From IMG/VR virus record IMGVR_UViG_3300025732_000298, positions 1 to 21,891 of that record: DNA of 21,891 nt; one strand, written 5' to 3'. The stretch comes from a virus. Below are positions 1-5,827 of the stretch, piece by piece (positions within the stretch are counted from its first letter, which is position 1; each line of letters starts with the position of its first letter). The notes under the pieces were generated by a model, which had not been told where the DNA came from, did no database searches, and saw only the letters and a list, made by a program, of their open reading frames with translations. The position numbers and the translations under genes are program-made.

Positions 1-135
1 TTCTCCCGCAATCCACGGCACGACCAGTATTCCCACGGAGCAGATGCCTTCCGATATATCGCCATGATGGTCAAGGAAACTCCCAAGCCAAGGCCAAAGG
101 GGAATGTTGCTATGGCTGGAAGTTGGATGGGGTGA
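1..135 (+). CDS. Terminase large subunit, C-terminal end (partial)
   Basis: Only the last 44 codons are visible, in frame from base 1 to the TGA at 133-135. The segment HDQYSHGADAFRYIAMM (residues 7-23 of the visible part) matches the end of the nuclease domain of large terminases, where a His/Asp-containing SHxADAFRY stretch supplies the last metal-binding Asp. A basic, proline-rich tail follows (KETPKPRPKG). The enzyme is the ATP-driven motor and nuclease that packages DNA through the portal, which is encoded immediately downstream, the usual order. The ATPase domain is outside the window, so the assignment rests on this C-terminal motif and the gene order. Confidence 0.85.
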   Translation, partial: FSRNPRHDQYSHGADAFRYIAMMVKETPKPRPKGNVAMAGSWMG

Positions 136-177
136 CGGAATGATGCCCGAATGTAATAATTGGGAAAAGGGGTTTAT

Positions 178-2322
178 ATGGCTACCGTAAAAGCAACTGA
201 CGCTATTTCTGACGATCGCATCACCGAAGCCATAGAGTTTTGGCGTTTGGTTAATGACTCAGACTCCACCAACCGAAGCGAGGCGCTGAACGATATTCGC
301 TTTGCCGCAGGGGATCAGTGGCCTGTTGAGATTCAAAACAGCCGAAACCTTGAAGCCCGTCCTTGCCTGACCATCAACAAGATTGATGCTTACGTCCGTC
401 AGGTCACAAACCAGCAACGGATGAACCGCCCCCGCATTAAGGTTCACCCGGTTAATAACGAAGCTGATTACAAGATCGCCCAAGTCATTGAGGGCATTAC
501 CCGTCACATTGAGGTTAACTCCAATGCTGACACGGCTTACGACACCGCATTTGATTACGCTGTTCGCATGGGTTGGGGATATTGGCGGGTGAATACTCGC
601 TATGTCCGTGAGGATTCGTTTGATCAGGAAATCTTCATTGACACGATTGACAATCCCTTCACCGTTTATTTCGATCCCAACTCGGTTCTCCCCGATGGTT
701 CAGACGCAGAACGCTGCCTGATAACCACGGTTGTTGATAAAAAGAAGTTTCGTCAGGAATATCCTGGCGCTAACGATGGTGCGTCCTTTACCCAACGATC
801 CACCGGAGATGATTCGGCATCCTGGGTGACGAAAGAGGACATTCGCCTTGCTGAATATATGTATGTGAAGCGGGTGAAGGCCAAACTCTACCAATTGAGC
901 AACGGTCAGAACACCTTTGCCGACACTAAGGACTTCTTTGAGCGTGTCCAGATGGCAGGCTTGACCATCGTCAATGAGCGCGAGTCCTTCCGCAAACAAG
1001 TGCATTGGGTCAAGATGACTGCGATGGAAGTGCTAGAGGAGGCGATTCTCCCCAGTAAATATATTCCCATTGTTCCCTGCTACGGCGCAATGGTCATTGT
1101 TGACGACAAACGTAAGAAATATGGTCTGGTTCGGTTCGCCAAAGACCCGCAACGGATGTACAACTTCTGGCGCACCTCAATGACCGAATCGGTGGCTCTG
1201 GCTCCCAAGGCCAAATGGCTGCTTGCCGAGGGTCAGGATGAGGGCCACGAACAAGAATGGGCGCTGGCTAACCAGAAGTCCTATCCCGTCCTACGGTACA
1301 AGCAGAAGGACATTGAAGGCAATCCCGCCCCGGTTCCGTCTCGCCTTCAGCCCGAGCCGCCTCCTTTGGGAATCATGGAATCGGCTGCTGCCATTTCTGC
1401 TGACCTTCAGATGGTTATTGGCATTACCGACCCGAACCAATTGCCCTCGGGGAATATTTCTGGGAAGGCATTGGCAGGACAGCAGAACCAAGTTGATCTG
1501 TCGAACTTCCATTTCTACGATAACCTGTCTCGCTCCATCCGTCATACCGGAAAGATCATTCTTGACTTGATCCCGAAGATTTACGATACCGAGCGTGTTG
1601 TTCGCATCATTGGCGCAGATGGGCAGCCTGACATGGTGACTCTGAACCAATCTGTTCAGACCGCAGAAGGCATCCAGAAAGTGCTGAATGACGTTACTGT
1701 GGGTGAATACGATGTGGTGATGGATACCGGACCGGCATTCCAGACTAAGCGCCAGCAAGCTGTTGAAGCCATGATGCCGCTGATGGCCCAGAATGAGATC
1801 TTCCAGGCTGCTGGTGACTTGTTTTTCCGTAACATGGACTTCCCTGGCGCTGATGTGATTGCAGACCGCCTTGCCGCCATGAACCCGCTGGCTCAGATTG
1901 ATGAGAAGTCTGACATTCCCCCGCAGGTTCAGATGCAACTTGCCCAACAGAAACAGATCATTGAGCAGATGCAACAGCAAATGCAGGTCATGGGTCTGGA
2001 CATTAAGTACAAGCAAGGCGTTGAGGAACTCAGGCAACAGGGTGAAACACAGCGCGAACTCATGCGTCAGACCTCACGGGCGCACAACACCGAAACGATT
2101 GCAGAGGTCAAAGTCAACGACCAGAACACCCGTTCTATCACCTCGCAGAACAAGGTTGAGATCGAGGCGATTGTTGAATTGCTCCTGCACAACATGGACA
2201 CCGCCCGTCTCAACCAAGAGATTGACCGCAGAAACCGCGAACAGGCTCAAGCCATGCAGTTTGCCGCAATGGACATTGGTCACGGAGGCAATCCTTTGAC
2301 TGAGCCGGGATTGACGCAATAA
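178..2322 (+). CDS. Portal protein, P22 gp1-like
   Basis: 714 residues, close to the 725 of the P22 portal. It forms the dodecameric ring at the packaging vertex, taking DNA in from terminase and later binding the neck proteins. The N-terminal part (RSEALNDIRFAAGDQWP, then RPCLTINKIDAYVRQVTNQQR) is typical of this portal family. From about residue 580 to 700 the chain becomes helical and rich in Gln and Met, resembling the C-terminal helical barrel of P22-type portals. I chose ATG 178 because the purine-rich GGGAAAAGGGG at 161-171 sits just upstream as ribosome binding site. An in-frame TTG at 160 would add six residues but lies upstream of that site. It is followed by a 68-base gap before the scaffold gene. 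Assigned by family pattern, not by search. Confidence 0.93.
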   Translation: MATVKATDAISDDRITEAIEFWRLVNDSDSTNRSEALNDIRFAAGDQWPVEIQNSRNLEARPCLTINKIDAYVRQVTNQQRMNRPRIKVHPVNNEADYKIAQVIEGITRHIEVNSNADTAYDTAFDYAVRMGWGYWRVNTRYVREDSFDQEIFIDTIDNPFTVYFDPNSVLPDGSDAERCLITTVVDKKKFRQEYPGANDGASFTQRSTGDDSASWVTKEDIRLAEYMYVKRVKAKLYQLSNGQNTFADTKDFFERVQMAGLTIVNERESFRKQVHWVKMTAMEVLEEAILPSKYIPIVPCYGAMVIVDDKRKKYGLVRFAKDPQRMYNFWRTSMTESVALAPKAKWLLAEGQDEGHEQEWALANQKSYPVLRYKQKDIEGNPAPVPSRLQPEPPPLGIMESAAAISADLQMVIGITDPNQLPSGNISGKALAGQQNQVDLSNFHFYDNLSRSIRHTGKIILDLIPKIYDTERVVRIIGADGQPDMVTLNQSVQTAEGIQKVLNDVTVGEYDVVMDTGPAFQTKRQQAVEAMMPLMAQNEIFQAAGDLFFRNMDFPGADVIADRLAAMNPLAQIDEKSDIPPQVQMQLAQQKQIIEQMQQQMQVMGLDIKYKQGVEELRQQGETQRELMRQTSRAHNTETIAEVKVNDQNTRSITSQNKVEIEAIVELLLHNMDTARLNQEIDRRNREQAQAMQFAAMDIGHGGNPLTEPGLTQ

Positions 2323-2340
2323 TAAATTCGGGTAAATAAT
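2311..2340 (+). promoter_or_regulatory. Candidate sigma70-type promoter before scaffold gene
   Basis: TTGACG at 2311-2316 (five of six consensus bases) and AATAAT at 2335-2340 (five of six) are separated by 18 bases. The -35 falls in the last portal codons; initiation would be near 2347, giving a leader of about 45 bases ahead of the scaffold start. The -10 lies inside the palindrome at 2330-2345, an arrangement that could allow repression. This is inference from consensus matching only. Confidence 0.35.
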
Positions 2341-2345
2341 TACCC
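2330..2345. repeat. Palindrome GGGTAA-ATAA-TTACCC over the -10
   Basis: Perfect 6-base inverted repeat, GGGTAA (2330-2335) and TTACCC (2340-2345), with a 4-base centre. It overlaps the candidate -10 at 2335-2340. It could be an operator for a phage regulator or a small RNA hairpin; no T-run follows, so it is not an intrinsic terminator. Confidence 0.5.
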
Positions 2346-2350
2346 AAACC

Positions 2351-2374
2351 TTACCCGTGAGGTTCACGGGGTAA
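2351..2374 (+). repeat. Inverted repeat / leader hairpin before scaffold gene
   Basis: TTACCCGTGA (2351-2360) faces TCACGGGGTAA (2364-2374) across a 3-base loop; the arms pair fully except for one extra G. The first arm repeats the TTACCC of the upstream palindrome, so GGGTAA at 2330-2335 could pair with either copy, giving two mutually exclusive folds. No T-tract follows. The ribosome binding site GGAG (2381-2384) lies 6 bases beyond the hairpin. Likely roles are leader structure, mRNA end or processing site; unproven. Confidence 0.55.
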
Positions 2375-2390
2375 ATTCTTGGAGTAATCC

Positions 2391-3299
2391 ATGTCTGAAG
2401 TGCAAGAGAGGTCTACCACCACGGTGGTGACATCTGAAAATCTGGCTGAATTTGCAGCTAAAAAACTTGGTTTGAACACAGAGCCTCCTGCGGCAGTACC
2501 TACTGAGCCAGTCGAAGCAAGTGAGCCAACCGAGGTTTTAGAGTCCGATTCAACCGAACCAGTAGAGGAACGCAAACAGAATCCTAAGATCGAAAGGCGC
2601 TTTTCAGAGATAACCAAGCAACGTGAGGCCGCACGCCAAGAGGCGGAGCGTGAGCGACAAGCTAGGTTGGAACTGGAAAACAAGGTCAAGGAATTGGAGT
2701 CCAAACTGTCTCCTCCTCCCCAGGAGCCGACAGAAGCCGACCCAAAACCGAAGCCCGAGCAGTTTAGCGATATGTTTGAGTATGCAGAAGCACTCTCCGA
2801 GTGGACTGCTGACAAACGTATCCGGGAAGAAAAGGCAAAGGAAGCGGCTCAAAGAGCAGAGCAGGAACGCCAAAAGACTATGGACACATGGTCGAATCGC
2901 GTTAATGATTTCCGTTCTAAGACCCCTGATTTTGATGAAATGGTTGGGTCTGCTGACGTTGTTGTGAGCAACGAAGTGCGGGACGCAATCTTTGAGTCAG
3001 ATGTTGGACCGCAAATCCTTTATCACCTGGCAGAAAACCCGGATGTTGCTAAGAAACTGCAAGGCATGACTGCGATTGGTGCTTTGAGAATGATTGGGAA
3101 ACTGGAGGCCAAATTTGAGGAACCTGCACAACCTCAAACTCAGCGTGAGACTGCTGTAAAAACAAGCAAAGCGCCCCCGCCGATCAACCCGATTCGGGCG
3201 ACTGCTGGAGGTCCGGTAACTGACTTGGATGCCAACCGGCAATTCCACGGAAGTTATCAGTCTTGGAAAGCAGCGAGATTAGCAGGGCGAATCCGGTAA
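2391..3299 (+). CDS. Capsid scaffolding protein
   Basis: 302 residues, very rich in Glu, Lys, Pro and Gln. Residues about 1-60 are acidic and probably disordered. A long charged coiled coil follows (from about QREAARQEAERERQARLE to KELESK), then a Pro-rich linker, a second helical charged stretch (IREEKAKEAAQRAEQERQ) and a globular part. The chain ends in a basic SYQSWKAARLAGRIR tail. A basic C-terminus after coiled coils is what P22-type scaffolds use to bind the coat protein. Position between portal and coat protein is the canonical scaffold slot. Start ATG 2391 has GGAG at 2381-2384. No protease gene is visible nearby, which fits a scaffold that leaves the prohead intact as in P22 rather than being digested (inference). 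Confidence 0.85.
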   Translation: MSEVQERSTTTVVTSENLAEFAAKKLGLNTEPPAAVPTEPVEASEPTEVLESDSTEPVEERKQNPKIERRFSEITKQREAARQEAERERQARLELENKVKELESKLSPPPQEPTEADPKPKPEQFSDMFEYAEALSEWTADKRIREEKAKEAAQRAEQERQKTMDTWSNRVNDFRSKTPDFDEMVGSADVVVSNEVRDAIFESDVGPQILYHLAENPDVAKKLQGMTAIGALRMIGKLEAKFEEPAQPQTQRETAVKTSKAPPPINPIRATAGGPVTDLDANRQFHGSYQSWKAARLAGRIR

Positions 3300-3318
3300 T
3301 CTTTTTTAAGGAAATGAA

Positions 3319-4560
3319 ATGAGCAATAACCTGCTTACCATCTCCATGATCACCAACGAAGCGTTGATGGTCCTGGAAAACGAATTGGTGTTCTCGGACG
3401 CCGTAACCCGTGAATATGACGATCAGTTCGCCGTGACCGGTGCAAAGATTGGCGCAACGTTGAACGTTCGCCGTCCTGCCCGTTTTATCGGCACGACCGG
3501 TCCTGCTCTGAACGTTGAAGATTTCAACGAAACCAGTGTTCCCGTGACTCTGAGCACTCAATTCCACGTTGACACCCAGTTCACCACTCAAGACCTGGCT
3601 CTGTCTCTGGATATGTTCTCTGATCGCGTGCTGAAGCCTGCTGTTGCTGCCGTAGCCAACAAGATTGACTATGACGGTTTGAGCATGGCTAAACTGGCAA
3701 CCGCCAACATCGTTGGTACTGCTGGCACGCCCCCCACCTCGCTGCTGACCTACCTGAACGCTGCTGCGTATCTGGATTCGGAAGGCGCTCCCCGCGATGG
3801 TCGCCGTTCGATGATTGTTGAGCCGTTCACCGGTGCAACGATTGTTGACAGCCTGAAAGGTCTGTTCAACCCGAGCGACAAAATTGCCGAGCAATACAAG
3901 CGTGGCCTGATGGGTCGTGACTCTGCTGGCCTGTACTGGCGTATGGACCAGAACGTTGTGCCCCAGACGTTCGGTAACTACTCTGTTGGCCTGCAAACCA
4001 ACACGTCAACCTTCACGGGTTCGATCAGCACTGGTTGGGCACAAACCTCCACGATCACCATTGCAACTGCTTCTAGCACTGCAACGATCAACGCAGGGGA
4101 CGTGATCCAGATCGCTAACGTCTATGCGGTTAACCCCCAGAACCGTCAAGCCTACGGTGGCAACAAACTGCGTAATTTCGTGGTTCAGAGCACCGCTAAC
4201 CTGACGACCGGCGGCGTTGCTGTCACCGTTTCTCCTGCCATCATCACTGGTGGTCAGTTCCAGAACGTGACCGTTACCGCTACCAGCGCAACTGCTACGG
4301 TGACCCCGTTCGCTGACAACGGAGAAGTCTCCCCGCAGAACATTATGCTGCACCGCAATGCCTTCACGTTGGCTACCGCCGATTTGGAACTGCCTGATGG
4401 TGTCCATTTCGCTGGTCGCGCTTCCGACAAGGAACTCGGTCTGTCCATGCGTGTGGTTCGCCAGTACACGATCAACAACGATTCGATCCCGACTCGTATT
4501 GATGTGCTGTATGGCTGGGCTCCGCTGTACCCCGAACTTGCCTGCCGTGTCGCATCTTAA
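3319..4560 (+). CDS. Major coat protein, P22 gp5-like
   Basis: 413 residues, close to P22 coat (430). It builds the icosahedral shell with the HK97-type fold. The N-terminal part (NNLLTISMITNEALMVLENE, then GATLNVRRPARF) and the middle (DLALSLDMFSDRVLKPAVAAVANKID) match the gp5-like coat family. Residues about 228-338 are Thr/Ser/Val-rich beta strands, in the place where P22 coat carries its inserted beta-barrel domain, which stabilises the subunit and helps size the shell. The C-terminus (IDVLYGWAPLYPELACRV) is typical of the family. AAGGA at 3308-3312 is the ribosome binding site. Base composition is about 55% GC (66 of 120 bases in 4441-4560). No cleavage site is evident. Confidence 0.93.
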   Translation: MSNNLLTISMITNEALMVLENELVFSDAVTREYDDQFAVTGAKIGATLNVRRPARFIGTTGPALNVEDFNETSVPVTLSTQFHVDTQFTTQDLALSLDMFSDRVLKPAVAAVANKIDYDGLSMAKLATANIVGTAGTPPTSLLTYLNAAAYLDSEGAPRDGRRSMIVEPFTGATIVDSLKGLFNPSDKIAEQYKRGLMGRDSAGLYWRMDQNVVPQTFGNYSVGLQTNTSTFTGSISTGWAQTSTITIATASSTATINAGDVIQIANVYAVNPQNRQAYGGNKLRNFVVQSTANLTTGGVAVTVSPAIITGGQFQNVTVTATSATATVTPFADNGEVSPQNIMLHRNAFTLATADLELPDGVHFAGRASDKELGLSMRVVRQYTINNDSIPTRIDVLYGWAPLYPELACRVAS

Positions 4561-4579
4561 TTAGGAAAGGAAACAGATC

Positions 4580-4813
4580 ATGTCTAATCCCGGACCCGCA
4601 TCTACTCAGACCGTCAACTACATTCTTAACGGCAACGCCAGCGATGGCGCTCAAGTTGGTGCAGTTGGTGGCAAAGTTGGTTTCTATGGCGAAACCCCTG
4701 TGGTGCAAGCCAGTGCTATCACGGCGCTGACCGCTGCTCCCACGACCGCCGAGTTTGTTGCTGCCACTAACAGCATCATCACGGCTCTCCAGAACATTGG
4801 CATTACGGCCTAA
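4580..4813 (+). CDS. Small head fibre / capsid decoration-like protein
   Basis: 77 residues. The central segment GGKVGFYGETPVVQASAI followed by a helical tail TTAEFVAATNSIITALQNIGI is a recurrent pattern in small phage proteins annotated as head fibre or decoration proteins and encoded right after the coat gene. The pattern suggests a beta-rich hook that binds capsid followed by a trimerising helix. It starts 20 bases after the coat stop with a strong ribosome binding site (AAAGGAAA at 4566-4573) and is followed at once by a terminator, so it is probably co-transcribed with coat at high level. Family recall gives fair confidence; the decorative role is inferred. Confidence 0.7.
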   Translation: MSNPGPASTQTVNYILNGNASDGAQVGAVGGKVGFYGETPVVQASAITALTAAPTTAEFVAATNSIITALQNIGITA

Positions 4814-4828
4814 TTCTTGAGTGAAATA

Positions 4829-4863
4829 GCCGCCCTGCTTACCCGTGGGGCGGCTTTTCTTTT
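4829..4863 (+). terminator. Intrinsic terminator closing the head operon
   Basis: Perfect 7-base-pair GC stem GCCGCCC (4829-4835) / GGGCGGC (4848-4854) with a 12-base loop, followed by TTTTCTTTT (4855-4863). It starts 16 bases after the stop of the head-fibre-like gene and ends just before the next ribosome binding site. It separates highly expressed head genes from the accessory cassette; downstream genes then need read-through, antitermination or their own promoter. The loop holds CTTACCCGTG, also present at 2350-2359. Confidence 0.88.
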
Positions 4864-4872
4864 GGAGACACC

Positions 4873-5532
4873 ATGCACGTTATGATCGCCATCCCCGCCT
4901 ACACCGGCGTGGTTCACATGGCTACGATGCGCTCGTTGATGACCGACACAATAGAACTAATACGGCGCGGCGACACTTTTACATTGGTTGACGACATAGG
5001 GAATGCCCTAATAGCCGACTCAAGAGGCGTAATTGCCACCAAATTCTGGGAATCAGACGCAGATTGTCTGGTTTTCATTGATTCCGATGTGACCTGGCAA
5101 GCCGGGGCGCTCCTAAAGTTAGTAGACGCACCAGTAGACCTGTGTGCTGGGGTCTATCCCAACCGAAAAGACCCGATTGCCTATCCCTTACATTATCTTG
5201 ACAGACCACAATTGTGGGCAGATCCCGACACGGGGCTTTTGGAGGTTAAATCCGTAGCCACAGGGTTTTTGAAGCTGTCTAGGAATTGTATTGGTAAGAT
5301 GATTCAGGCTTACCCTGAAAAGCACTATTACACGGCTGAACGAGACAAGCAGTTTTATCCCCTTTTTGACCACGTTTTTGAGGACGGGTATAAATGGGGG
5401 GAGGATTACAGCTTCTGCATCCGTTGGGGGAAAATCGGGGGGCAGGTCTGGGTTGACCCCGAAATTGCGATGGGCCACGTTGGATATAAAGTTTTCCAGG
5501 GCCATCTAGGAAATTGGCTCAGAAACAGATAA
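4873..5532 (+). CDS. GT-A fold glycosyltransferase
   Basis: 219 residues, soluble, no signal or membrane segment. The N-terminus MHVMIAIPAYTG is the nucleotide-sugar-binding first strand of GT-A enzymes. CLVFIDSDVTW (residues 65-75) supplies the DxD metal site (D70-S-D72). GEDYSFCIRWGKIGGQVWVD (176-195) resembles the ED acceptor/base motif, with H202 in MGHVG as possible last metal ligand. The length matches small phage and bacterial family-2-like transferases. GGAG at 4864-4867 is the ribosome binding site. It is the first gene after the terminator and precedes small structural-type genes and fibres. Likely substrates are a virion protein, host surface glycan or DNA base; which one cannot be told. 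Catalysis is inferred from motifs; sugar and acceptor are unknown. Confidence 0.8.
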   Translation: MHVMIAIPAYTGVVHMATMRSLMTDTIELIRRGDTFTLVDDIGNALIADSRGVIATKFWESDADCLVFIDSDVTWQAGALLKLVDAPVDLCAGVYPNRKDPIAYPLHYLDRPQLWADPDTGLLEVKSVATGFLKLSRNCIGKMIQAYPEKHYYTAERDKQFYPLFDHVFEDGYKWGEDYSFCIRWGKIGGQVWVDPEIAMGHVGYKVFQGHLGNWLRNR

Positions 5533-5561
5533 ACTCATGTAACCTTTGCAAAGGAACCGCC

Positions 5562-5825
5562 ATGTCGAATTACGCTCAGATTTCAGCAACCACGCTGATC
5601 AAGAACTCTCAGGGCAAGATCAAGGGCATCATGGTCAGTGCCGCCTCTGGCTCTCCCTCAATCACCATTTATGACCAGCAAACCGCTGGAACGGCAATTA
5701 AAGTGATTGACACCTTTACCCCTGTTGCTGCCACAAACTACAACTTTTATGATGGAATCAACTGCAAAAACGGCATTTATGTCGTGATTGCGAACACGGT
5801 AAGCTGCACTGTTTACTATGAGTGA
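5562..5825 (+). CDS. Small beta-rich phage protein, possible decoration protein
   Basis: 87 residues with alternating beta-type strands (GKIKGIMVSAASGSPSITIY, then KVIDTFTPVAATNYNF, GIYVVIANTVSCTVYYE), probably one beta sandwich. Short proteins of this shape are common in phage structural regions, but their role is not established. I chose ATG 5562, which has AAAGGAA at 5550-5556; an in-frame start at 5514 would overlap the glycosyltransferase and lacks such a site. The ribosome binding site is part of a perfect 12-base palindrome CCTTTGCAAAGG (5543-5554). The stop overlaps the region of the next start. Could be a capsid decoration protein, a fibre accessory or the acceptor of the neighbouring transferase; all are inference. 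Confidence 0.7.
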   Translation: MSNYAQISATTLIKNSQGKIKGIMVSAASGSPSITIYDQQTAGTAIKVIDTFTPVAATNYNFYDGINCKNGIYVVIANTVSCTVYYE

Positions 5826-5827
5826 AC

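Noticed and set aside
140-190. 16-codon frame (MMPECNNWEKGFIWLP) between terminase and portal
   Set aside because: Too short to judge; it overlaps the portal start and ribosome binding site, and can be explained by chance.
1291-2037. 248-codon open frame on the minus strand within the portal gene
   Set aside because: Composition follows the antisense of a well-recognised portal gene; no family resemblance and no ribosome binding site logic.
3184-3996. 270-codon open frame on the minus strand over the scaffold/coat junction
   Set aside because: Mirror of the biased codon use of the coat gene; all other genes run on the + strand and no protein signature is seen.
4988-5014. Possible promoter (TTGACG with TAATAG) in the glycosyltransferase gene that could restart transcription after the terminator
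   Set aside because: Spacer is only 15 bases and the -10 is a poor match (three of six); not enough to report.
5543-5554. Palindrome CCTTTGCAAAGG covering the ribosome binding site of the 87-residue protein
   Set aside because: Perfect over 12 bases but as an RNA hairpin it leaves only a four-pair stem; probably too weak to control translation.
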